A stretch of 64,000 bases of DNA from contig VWZF01000306.1 in NCBI GenBank assembly GCA_013396755.1, positions 309,618-373,617 of the forward strand, written 5' to 3'. Below the pieces are notes generated by a model. That model worked only from the letters and a program-made list of their open reading frames with translations, ran no database searches and was not told the origin of the DNA. The DNA is from Sclerurus mexicanus. Its lineage: Eukaryota > Chordata > Aves > Passeriformes > Furnariidae. A program made the translations under genes and the position numbers. Positions 45,701 to 57,333 of this stretch are shown one piece after another; position 1 is the first letter of the stretch, and each line of letters starts with the position of its first letter.

Positions 45701-47775
45701 CATCCTCTGTGATATCATGGTGTGCTGTATCCCTGCTCGAGGCAGTGACCCTGCCTTCCTACATTTGCTTTAGAAGTGACAGAGGGAGAAGTGGATAAAG
45801 CAAGAAAACAGGGGGAACATGTATTTTAAAGTACAAGATGACAAAAAAAAAGGAAAATAAATGTCTGTATCAGTGTGTGCTGCAGTGTTGCCCACGCAGC
45901 CTTCAAGAAGGCACACTCAGGGTTTACTGTAAGAAAACAAACTGTTCCCCTCCAGCTTCCTCCTGCCACTTTGTCTCCCATCCTTCCCTCCTCCAGCAGC
46001 TCTTCCTAAAGGAATTGTCAATTGGAAGGGGTTGTTCCCCTTCCTACGGGGGGGAAGGTGCTGCTCCCTTTCCCTCCCACCTCCCTGTACCTCTCCTCTG
46101 AATCAAATCACTCTTAAAATTTAAAACGCAGAACTACCTTGTTTCTGCACATAAACCCCACGCCTAAGCTGGCTCCTTCAGAATAGCTGCTTCTCTGAAT
46201 GACTCCAGAGAACAAATGGACTGCCTGCACCTTCCAACAGGTGGGGGCTGACACACAGAGCCATCTCAGGGCTACAGCACGACTTGTGTGTTTTATAGCA
46301 GGAAATAAAAGTGACAAACAGGCCCGACCTCGTGTTTAAGTCCAAATAAAATTCCCCATACAAAAGCAGCCCCCTTAATCAGCTACACTTAGCAGTCCAT
46401 TAGAATTTAGTTTACACAGCTGCCAGCAGCTGCAGGTGGCCAGGAACACGCTCCAAGTGGCTGCTGACTGCAAAGAGCATTACCCTGGGACTGCTCACCC
46501 AGGGATTTTCTGTGCAGGGTGGGAGTAAGGAGACAGACCCTTTTCTCTCCGAAATCAAATTGCCAATTATTCCATCAGTGTAATAACAGTGCCATCGGTA
46601 TCTCACTCTCTAACCAAGGTAATAAAGCTGTCTGGGCTCACGCAAGAGAACGGAGCAAAGTGCCAAAAACCACGGCAATTTGGGAGGTAAGTTTCCCATT
46701 GAAGGACTGACTGAGCAATACACCCTCTTGCACTATTTTTCCTAGAAATGAAGGCATTAGAAGGCTCGAGACTGCCAATTATTTTATTGTGGCCACAAAA
46801 GATGCAAAGAATCCTCTTGTAAAATCAGTTGGTGATTCATTAGCATCTCATCTTCTAACTCAACTAAAAGAAAAAAAATAACCGAATTATTAAACACATA
46901 CAGAAGAAAGCTCAAGTTCAGTATGATCTCTATTCCCACTGAAACTCAACGAGAAGCCTTGATAGGCATCTTACACACCCAATTTTGTGCCTGTTCGTTC
47001 TGTAAGAGCCACAAATATATGATGATACCATAGACAAGGTGGTGCCCAGGCACCAAAAAAAAGCATTGCAAATACTGACCCTTCATTTCAGTGCCAGGAC
47101 TGTGGGGCTCGGTAGCTTAAAGCAGGTTTAAATTCTGATTTAGGGACCCTTGCAAGAGAGCTCCTGAGGGTCTGCAATGAGCAGCTGAGGGGTGAAAGCT
47201 GACCACACACAGCCCGGAGCATCCTTTGCAGTGGAATCACCCTACAAAGGCGAGTTTTCCCTTTGGGATGAGTAATTCTGAAACCACGACACCAGGACCT
47301 CATCCCTCCACGCCAGCTTTGCCATTTAACAAGCTCCCACAGGGCTTTGATGGGACTGTGGCTGGGGAGGAGGGACAGGACAACTCAACACCAGAACCCA
47401 GCGAGCAAGAGCAGCACAGAGGGCCACGTGCTGTAACCACATCGAAGACCACAGCAACAGGGTTCTGGGCAGAGCAAAGCACAGTGGGGCCTAGACTGGC
47501 ACCCAGGGGAGCAGTGAACCCACAGCGGCTGCTCCCCCTCACGGATGGAGACCCCTCCGGGCAGCGGGGAAAGGGCCGCCTTCCCTTCACACCGAGCCTC
47601 AAGGCCATCCAGCCGGGAGCCTTTCCCTGCTGGGGCCACACCGGCTGCCCACAGCGTCCCCTGGCACCCCTGTGGGGCAGGACGCCATGAAGGTGGCACC
47701 CGCATAGGGATAACACACCGCCACTCCACACCGCCCCTCAGAGGGCGGACTGTCGCTCCCCCCCACCCGCACCCC
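39739..47775. other. Gene-poor stretch, probably PRDM10 5'UTR intron
   Basis: No conserved coding exon, RNA gene or clear transposon was recognised across these 8 kb. Open frames are short and lack family resemblance. An (AAAAT)n run lies at about 44163-44180. The stretch lies between the PRDM10 start-codon exon and the GC-rich, gapped segment that may hold its promoter, so I infer it is mostly a 5'UTR intron. Non-coding exons cannot be located from sequence alone. Confidence 0.5.
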
Positions 47776-47798
47776 CTTATATACCCTCGGGCCGCCTC
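47300..47798 (-). promoter_or_regulatory. GC-rich segment at gap edge with minus-strand TATA box
   Basis: GC content rises towards the N gap. On the minus strand TATATAAG at 47776-47783 is a perfect TATA-box match, followed by GGGGGTGCGGGTGG. Initiation would be near 47750, directed towards PRDM10. It may be the PRDM10 promoter or that of an independent transcript; the gap hides the rest of the island. Confidence 0.35.
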
Positions 47799-48546
47799 NN
47801 NNNNNNNNNNNNNNNNNNNNNNNNNNNNNNNNNNNNNNNNNNNNNNNNNNNNNNNNNNNNNNNNNNNNNNNNNNNNNNNNNNNNNNNNNNNNNNNNNNNN
47901 NNNNNNNNNNNNNNNNNNNNNNNNNNNNNNNNNNNNNNNNNNNNNNNNNNNNNNNNNNNNNNNNNNNNNNNNNNNNNNNNNNNNNNNNNNNNNNNNNNNN
48001 NNNNNNNNNNNNNNNNNNNNNNNNNNNNNNNNNNNNNNNNNNNNNNNNNNNNNNNNNNNNNNNNNNNNNNNNNNNNNNNNNNNNNNNNNNNNNNNNNNNN
48101 NNNNNNNNNNNNNNNNNNNNNNNNNNNNNNNNNNNNNNNNNNNNNNNNNNNNNNNNNNNNNNNNNNNNNNNNNNNNNNNNNNNNNNNNNNNNNNNNNNNN
48201 NNNNNNNNNNNNNNNNNNNNNNNNNNNNNNNNNNNNNNNNNNNNNNNNNNNNNNNNNNNNNNNNNNNNNNNNNNNNNNNNNNNNNNNNNNNNNNNNNNNN
48301 NNNNNNNNNNNNNNNNNNNNNNNNNNNNNNNNNNNNNNNNNNNNNNNNNNNNNNNNNNNNNNNNNNNNNNNNNNNNNNNNNNNNNNNNNNNNNNNNNNNN
48401 NNNNNNNNNNNNNNNNNNNNNNNNNNNNNNNNNNNNNNNNNNNNNNNNNNNNNNNNNNNNNNNNNNNNNNNNNNNNNNNNNNNNNNNNNNNNNNNNNNNN
48501 NNNNNNNNNNNNNNNNNNNNNNNNNNNNNNNNNNNNNNNNNNNNNN
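47799..48546. other. Assembly gap (748 N)
   Basis: A run of 748 N inside GC-rich sequence. Open frames running through it are artefacts. GC-rich promoter islands are often lost in short-read bird assemblies. Confidence 1.
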
Positions 48547-51500
48547 CCGAGTTTTCCAGGACAGGGAAGGCCGGGTCCATCCCCCCCCGCCTGCTGGACA
48601 ACGAGGTGAACCCCCAGACATCCCAGCCCCATCTGGAATTCCATCCCGAGACACTGGAGCTGCATGGAAAGCAGCGGGTCCCCGCGAATTGCAGTGCTGG
48701 TGAAGTCACAGGTGACACACAGCAGCCCCAAAAGGGCTCGTTCCACCTAAAAGGGCCAAAACTGGGGCTGTGACTTGATTTGTTTGTGCACTCACAGAGC
48801 TGTTTGATGCAGTAGCTCAGCACACATTCCTCACACAAGCCAATCCCTGTGTTAAGGGCCGTTTTATGTTTATTCCCTGGACTCTGTGTGCACAAACCCT
48901 CTGTTCTCTGCAGCGTGGGCAGCTCCGGATCCTGCAATGGCCCATTGTGGGCAACTGACCCAAACCCAGGGGTGCAGCGAGGGGCACATTGGGTTCACAA
49001 TGAATCACTGCTTTGACAGAGCTGGTTCTGCTCATTCTCTCCCCTGGGAGAACAGCAGGACAGGCGGATCTTGGCGCAATTAAATCTAATTCTCCATTAG
49101 GTCTGCCTTTTTAAAGCCTGGACTGGTATTCTAAATTAAGAGCTGCAGGTGCATGTTGAAATCACCCCCTGTTGTACTGACCCCTCCAGAGATGCAAATT
49201 TTCTAACTTGTGCTTAGGAACTTGACCTTAAGATGTTAGATACAGGTTTCAAACATGAAGTGAGCAGAATTACCTTCATTTAGAAGCTTTTTGGGTTGTT
49301 TTCCCCCCTCTTACAATGCTTTTTTATGCCTTTGAGGTCTCCTAACTTGAATTATGGCAGCTATGGAGTCAATTTATTCCTCTGTCCTATAAAACCTGTT
49401 CCAATTTCATTTTACCACATTGAAACATTAGGAGAACTAATAGTGATACATAAGACCAAACAAAACTGCTTTATTTCTCATAAGTCTTAACAGCTACATG
49501 TATTATTTTTTAAAAAAAATCAGTGTTTTCACTGTTATATTTTTATTTGGGGATTCCAAGAGCCTCCCTAACACCTTGAAGACTTGCTGGCTCATATTGA
49601 ATGTTATCCCACAGGTTGTTTTCCCCCTCTGAGCCTCCTCAGTGCAAGTTCACAGTGGAGGCAGATGCTGCTCTGAGCCATCCCCTGCAGTCCCTGGGAT
49701 GTGATGTAATGCCCATTGTCATTCCCACATTTCATGGGCTTTGTTTTCCCCCCAGCCTGGTGCTGGCACAGAGAGGAGCCTTCACAGGAGGTTCATTCAT
49801 TTAGTTCTAATCTTCGTAGCTCAAGTGAAACACGTGGAACCATTCCTGGTCTGGAATAGTGCTGTAACCCTCCACCAAATCCTCCTTTTCCCCCTCACCT
49901 CCTGGCTCAGCAGATCCATAACTCCATCCCTGCACCACTTCGCTTGGTGCTTCAGCACCTCCTCCCATCCTGCCTCTCCCAGGCTGGTTTTCCACTGTTT
50001 CCTCCCTCATTCCCAGTTCCAGGTGGAAGGGCACACTGCAACCCCACCCCATTTAATGCACTCATTAATATCTCTGCCATCCTTCCCTCCAGCCTCCTCA
50101 CCCCTTCCTTTCACCCACTTAGGCCACCCTCGGGTCTCTGCCCTATAAACAAGCCTCCCACACCTTGGCCACACTCCCCAAAGCTGCTCCTCAACCCTCT
50201 TTCCGACCTCTGTCCCTCTTTGTTTCAGGTTTCCTTGGGGTTATTGGATTTTTCTCCATGACATAATCCCATTTTGAGGAGCACATAGATTAAAACATGA
50301 CAAAGAAAAATGCCCAAGTGCTATAAACTCATTTGAGTTATAGGAGCAGCCACTGCCTCGCTGGCCCTGGTGACCTCCCAGACTCCATCTGTGCATGACA
50401 AGTAGGTACTTAGGCCCAGATTCCCAAATGAAACTGCCCATGGAACTGGGCTCTGGATTGTGGCACCCACCTCCCTCCCCCTGTGCGAGTCAGAGGCTGG
50501 CTGTGATTTAAAACCCCAATCTAGGAGATGGAGAAACTTCAGCTCTCTCCCTGTGTCTGTTAAAACCTGCTAAATTATAATGCAACTGAAATGTAATTAC
50601 TTTTCTTCCTGCACAGAGAATACAAAACATTAAGGAAGTGATGTGAATTCACTACTTTAGAGCAAGCCACAATAAATTTAATTAAAGTGGCCTCATGTAA
50701 AACACAAGCAAGTATAGCAAAGTTGTCTTAGTTTGGTTCTCAGCATCATTTTGCCCCTAAAAAAACTAATTAGTGTTTTGTTTTTTAACATGCTGAATTA
50801 ACCCCTTTAACTGCAAGAAAAGGTTCGACTAACAGAAGTTTGGGGTCAGTGTTTTAATAGCATTTACCTAATCATCTCAACATTTTGAGTGATTTTATTC
50901 TGAATGAAAAATAAACATTTTCCCCCATACACTCACTATTGGTTCTCTGTGTGTCTGATCTGTACTCACATCCCCCAATATGTATCAATAAACACAAAGC
51001 AACATAGAAATGGGCCAGGAAACAACTCACATCGCCCCCCCCCATAATCTTTACTGGGTAAAAGATGCAGCAAGTTATAGGAAAAGAGCTTTTCAGTTCA
51101 CTGGAAACCTATTTAACAGAGCCCTGCTGGGATGCAGAGATGGGAAAAGTGAATTCTGGCTGCCAAAATGCCTGCAGGGAAAATATTTTGCCACTCACAC
51201 TCCAATATCTCCCTGACTCCATTCTAGCAATATTTATGAAGGCGGCTGCTGCTGCTCCTGATGGTGCCTTGAGATCTGGGGGCTCAGGGAAGATAAAAAT
51301 CAGGAGCTGAGCATTTCACAGGTTTGGATGTAAAAACTGCCTCTTCACAAGCTTCTGCTGGGTGAGAAAGAGGTTTTTCCTTCCTGTGCTCAGCTGCTCC
51401 TGTGGAGCCCCAGCCCTTCCACAGGCAGCAGGCTGTGCTCCCAGTCAGCCCAGTCCAGGAGCTCCAGTGCAGCCCAGCTCTGCCCTGCGATGCCACACTT

Positions 51501-54500
51501 GGTATGTCCTGAAGCACCGCCCAGAAATCCCCACTGCACGGGAGGAGTTCAACTCCAAATCCAGGTCAGCTTCTCTTTGGGATTCAGTGCTCTGGGAAAG
51601 GATCTCAGCCACCATCAGCCATAAAATACTTCCAGTGCCCCTCTGGAGGAATCCCTTTTGTCCTGGTCCCAGTTTTCCAGTGATGCTGGTATAGTTTGGT
51701 TTCTAAGGTGACACAGTGACACGCTGAAATCAGGGACAATGTGGCAACTTTTATTTTGTAGCTTCACCACAAACCTCTGGTGTTAAATATGGTTGTCCAG
51801 GTATAATTACTCAGCTGCATTAGCCACAATGCTTGGGTTGGCACAAAATCCAGGTTTATTGGAACTGTTTGCCCTTGGTCTGCTGGACCCAGGAATAAAC
51901 TCTTCTGAAAGTTCTTGAGGTTTTTTCATGGGATCCCAGGGAGCTGCTGAGGCTGGGAGGGTGATTTCCCCTCGAGTTCAGGTGCCTCCAGTGCCCAGGA
52001 GCACTGCCATTAATAGGAAATAATTCGTGCACCAACTGCAAAATAAACACAGAGGCTGTTTGGGTTTCCCCTCCATTAACCAGGCTGGAATGACTCAGGA
52101 AACTCGGATACTTCAGGGTTTGCCAGAAAGTTAAATCAAAGCTGAATATTCTCTACTAAAATTACTCTGTATTGCATTATATTGAGATGTTTTAAAAAAC
52201 AACATAAAGATTTTATTTGGAATTGAAAACATACCATTAGGTAAAGCATTTCATCCCATGGGTGGCTCTCTCTGGGCCTGATCTGTCCCCACCCACGTGG
52301 CATTTACCCCCCAATATTGAACAGGAAATACAGAGAGGCACAGAAATAAGCCAGGAAACTGGCTTAAAATTTAACAGGCTGTCTTTAAAATTTACAGGAT
52401 TTTAAAGTATTTTTGGTTTTTCTTGAAGCTTTCCCTGTCTCCAGCACTGGGAAAGAGCTTAATGCACATCGCTTTAATAGCATTTTCCAAAAGAAGTGAT
52501 GATTTTATAATAGAATCAGCCTTATCCTGCCTCTGTTGGGAAAGAAGGGATCTTCAGAGATATTCCCCCAGCTTCCAAATTTGGTAGATAAATAAAAGGC
52601 AACACAGAAACAGGTTCAGTGATAACTCATGGTAGTTGTTTAGACAACAACCACATTTTCCTTTAAAAAACTCATATTTTATGATCTAATTTAGCACATG
52701 TACCAACCCCATACTCTGTTTATCTTGGCTTTTTATAGAGCAGCCAAAAGTAAGTCTCCTAGCTGGGAAAACTCTGTATCCTTTTTCAGTGTGTATAAGG
52801 ATAAAAATACTTATCTGTCAGATGCTCAGTCTTCCTCCTTCTCCAGGAGTCAGAAATTAGAAGTCTGACCTTCTCATGGATGGAGGAGTTGGCAGAGGAG
52901 TTTCCAAGCCACCAACTCCTCTCCATCACAGACCCCACAGTGAATAACCTGAGCAGGGTTTCTCTGAAGAGAAACTGAGGCTTTTATTCCTGCAGCCTTG
53001 AACAAGACACTGAAAACATCACTGAAGACAAGGTTGCTTTTTTCCCCAAAGCTTATTCTACTTATTTGTTCTTGTGCCAACATTTTCAAGCCGTTTAAAG
53101 AGGGTCTTTGTCCTTGCCCCAGTGTTTATTCTCCTGTTGTATTTACAGACAGTCACATCCTCCCCTCCAGTCTGTTTTGTCAGAAACAAACCACATTTCT
53201 TTCATCTTCTCCTGTCCAAAGACTCCTCATTCCCAGCTCTCTGACCAACCCCTCTGCTCCACAGGGGCAACAGGGCTTTTCCAGAGAACATCTCAGATTA
53301 GGTAATGCAGTCTTACAAGCTCTTACTCATTTTTAAAGGGTAAAAAAAGGTCTTCTGGAATGTCCTCAGCTCTTATCCAAAAACCTGCATCTCCAAGCTT
53401 GGGGAGACACTCAGCAGGTACAGGCTCATCCTTCAGTGCCTAAAGGAGATGACTAAGGCTAATCTGAGTCTGTCTTGACTCTGATATTTGTACTGTTGCC
53501 CTATTTGTTAATGGCTTATCAGACTAGGGAAAAAAATCAATGTAAAATTATGGGTTTATTCTTTAGTTTTTCTTAGTTTTAAGTCTTCCCTTAACTTTTT
53601 ATAGTAGCATGTTGACAATCAGACCTTTGCAAGGAAAAGCCCTGCTGAATTTTTTCCTGCAGCACTCTGGGATTTGGAGTTCAAGTGGAAGAAAAGCCCC
53701 TTTTGCCACGGGGGTGTTGGTGCTTTGCTGTCCCCACCTTGGGGCCTGGGGTCTCCTGGGTGAGCAGACACTGGGGCTGGATGGATTTAGGTGTCACTTT
53801 GGGTTGTGTTCAAAGAGCTTTTGCAGTTGATGCATCCTTCAAGAGGGGTGTTGTCTGGGTAGAAGAGAAATGTTTGCTTCAGTGAGCGATTAGTTTCAAG
53901 GAGGGGATGTTTTCAAACTTAACTGAGTTGGAAGGAAAGTGTATTCCACCCACACTGTAGACAGATACCTGACTCCTTTGAAAGCAAATGTTTGAGGAGA
54001 AGAGGAGGAATCCAATGGAGCGAGTGCCAGGGTTTGTCAGGGAGTTGGTGCTGCCTTCTCTGTGCAGCTGGCACACCCCGTGCTATCACTGCACACAGCC
54101 ATGAGGATCGAAGCCGCAGCCTCTGCCCCGGTGCTGATGGCTCCAAGTGAGAACCTCCTGCTGCCACACACACAGGGGAAGCAGAAAAATGTGCTGCTCG
54201 GGGGAAAAGAGCTGCCCAGAGCAGGGAATTCTGGCAGAGCCTCCGCTGTGCTTCAGGCAGGCGGCACCGGAGGAAGGATGCGGCTCCCGGAGGCTGGGGA
54301 GAAATAACATCAATCTGCTTCCCCAAACCTTTTAGTGCACAGAACATAACCCAATTATTCTCAGCCAGTCTCATTTTTCTCTTTTTTTTTTTTTTCATGC
54401 AGGAAATAATCCTCATTGCTGCAGCTCATGTGAGGTTATCCAGGTGCACCCAGATGTTGTGTGTCCCAGGTGTGCCCGGGCACCTGGCCAGCCTGCCCCA

Positions 54501-55295
54501 AAACAAAGGTGTTTACTTCAAAGCAGTGGATTTACACGGTAAAGTTCCCCCAGCACTTTTCATTTCTCTGTTATTACGGAGCTGCTCAACTGTTGCTTTG
54601 AACTCCTGTAACCCCAGCCTGCACACAGTGGAAAAATTCCGGGGTTGCTTGTCTGAGCATGAGGCTGCAGCTCCCAACAAAGGGTTTGCTGCAGTTCCAG
54701 CTGAGTGTTCCTGTCTCCTGCATCACAGCAGGTCTGCTCAGCCCTCCTCCTGCAGGGATCCCTCTGGAGACTGGCTTAGAAGAGAAGAACTGGTATTTCC
54801 CAGGTTCTAAAGTCCCTTTGCTTGGCAAGACTGCCTTTAAAGCAAATACATTCCAGTGGGAGCTCAGGTGGGATCTGGGCTCTTCAGGTTTACCAGATTT
54901 TGACCCTTGATTTTTAAAATACTCCAGAATTTGCTGCTCGGTGAATTTGTCTGAATAATAGAGGAGCATAGTAATAAAAAGGGCATTTCTAAAAGCAAAT
55001 TCTGAGTAATTTCGATTAAGAGACTTTGCCAGCCACTTTTCACACTGAAATACCTTTGTGCCACTGTGGTAAGATTCTCTTGGAAGCTTTTCTTACAGTT
55101 GCTGAAGTATTTAGGGAGGCAAAGGACAGGAATAGGCCTAAGATGACAAGATCATTTTTCAGTCCTCAGATGAGCTTGATAAGGCTGAATTAATCTCCCT
55201 GGTGAGTTCTGTTTCACCCGAGAATATCCTAAAATTTGACTGAGCAGCTTCACATCCTTGTGATTCTCCTCAACTGCCAAAGGTTGTAAATACCC

Positions 55296-55453
55296 AGAGA
55301 AGCTGTGGCTGCCCCATCCCTGGGAGTGTCCAAGGCCGGGTTGGATGAGGCTTGGAGCAACCTGGGACAGTGGAAGGTGTCCCTGCCCATGGCAGGGGGT
55401 GGGATGGGATGAGCTTTAGGTCCCTTCCCACCCAAACCATGCTGGGATTCTGT
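55296..55453 (+). mobile_element. CR1 LINE 3' fragment
   Basis: GAAGCTGTGGCTGCCCCATC, CCTGGGAGTGTCCAAGGCCG and the tail AGGTCCCTTCCCACCCAAAC mark a 5'-truncated CR1 3' end. It is the same subtype as the copy at 21.0 kb. Confidence 0.9.
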
Positions 55454-57263
55454 CTTCATCTTTATGCTGAATTCCACCTTCTGGCTCCCCTTGCCTGCCC
55501 TTTCCTCATTAATTCCCTGCAGAACTTCTAGGACACATGCTGGTGATGCCTGTTTGCCTTTATTCCATCCTTTACCTAGTTTTATTTCCACCTGTTCACT
55601 TTCTCTTTATAGTGATTGCAGAAACTGTAGAAAAAAAGGTTAAAATAATACTCTTTCATTTAACATAGAGCAACTGCAACACAGGAAACCATATTGAAAG
55701 TGTAATTAAGACTAAAAGCCAATCCAGTATTTCTGTGACACCTGCTGGGAGTTTATCTCCTTTCACAGTCTTTCACCAGGTTTTCTTTCACAGCTGACAT
55801 GTTGGCTGATAACAGAAATCCGAAATAAAGAGGAATGAAAGAGCCCTGTGCTGTACAGAATGCTGGCTTCTCTCACCATGGAATGCTCAATAGTGAATCA
55901 TGCAATTGTTGAAAAGCTATTGGCAAACACTGGAGTTAAAGGTGGAGAAAAAGGCTTGACATGTGCCATATTTTTCCTTCTCTGATTTTAAAGAAACGTC
56001 TTCCCAACAAATAGAACAACTCACACAGCCATAAACTCATTGGAATCTTATTTTTCATTGCTGTACTTGTTGGGTGCTCCTTTGGTAACTGCTTTCCTGC
56101 CCTGTGCCAGATGCTGTTTCCATTCACAATGAAGTAACAGTCCTCTATGAGTGATATCACAGTATCATTGCACGGCCCTTATTGTGGCTTCTCAAATTCA
56201 GCGGACTGAAACACGTTCTTTGTTGGCTGTGTGGGGACTTTCAGATCTAGGGTTTGATTGAAGTCAGTCTGTAACAGGAAAAAAAAAGAGAGAGAGAACA
56301 GAGCTTGGAGAACTTGGACAGTTTGCAGAAAAACATGGAAACAAAAGAAGGGCAAAAAGGAAAAGTTGGGCTCTTTGATATATTCTTGTGTAGGCGGAAG
56401 GAAAGCTTGAAACAGGACTTGTGTAAGTCACTGTTTTTTAGGTTTTGAGGTGCTGCAGTTCTTTAATTTTTGACCCTGCCAAGGGATCTACCCCTGTGCT
56501 CGTGATGGATGATGCTGGATCAGCACGTGGTGTTGGCCAGGGGGGACACCTGGCTTGGGGGGCTCCTATTTCACCACAGCTCCAGCTCCGCACCCGTGTG
56601 CTAAAGGAACTGTGTCCAAGTACAAGTAATTTTTAGTTTTTCAACCAGATTCCAGGCTTAGGCCCTTCTAAACACAGCCCAGGCCCTTTGCAGTTCCCTG
56701 TTGTGACCTGTAGTTTTCACCTCGTGCTCACACAGTTCCATGCATAGCTGGGATGAGGTTTATGAAAACCGGTGTATGTGTTTGTGCCAGTGTCTGTGTG
56801 CACAGAAATGATTCTTTTGAAGGGTTATGTAAAGACACATTTTCCAGAAGACAGAACAAATAGAAGGAATCCAGTTGAGTTACTTAAGGGCTGATCATGC
56901 AAGGAGTGGAATACTCTGAATTTTAAATGCAGATTAGAGCCCTTGCATCCCCCAGGTCCCTCTAAAGGTTGCAGAGGTGTGTCTATGGATGTGTTTAAGC
57001 CTAAACTGAGCTAAGGACATAATTATATGTGCTTATCCCCCCCTCCCACCTTAGAAGTAAACTGGTCATTATGAAAAAGAAAGGGAGATGGAAGACATTC
57101 CTTTTGCAATTGGTCAGCAAATATTGATTTAACATCTTTGCTAAGCAGACACTTTTTCTGGATTGCTTTTTCACCTTCCCAGTCAAAAAAAGGAGCTGGC
57201 AAATGGGTCTATGGTCCAGCTGTATTTTCAGGAAGTATGGAAAAGGTCTCATTAGACTTTTGA

Positions 57264-57333
57264 AGAGAAAGGAGGGAGATATTTATCAAACCCAATGGAG
57301 AGAAAGGAGGGAGATATTTATCAAACCCAATGG
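57264..57333. repeat. 35-bp tandem duplication, two copies
   Basis: AGAGAAAGGAGGGAGATATT followed by TATCAAACCCAATGG occurs twice back to back with no visible mismatch. It lies in intergenic DNA and looks like a recent local duplication. Confidence 0.9.

Noticed and set aside
47385..48937. Long open frames of 350-450 codons on both strands
   Set aside because: They are mostly unknown bases from the N gap; the real flanking parts show no family resemblance.
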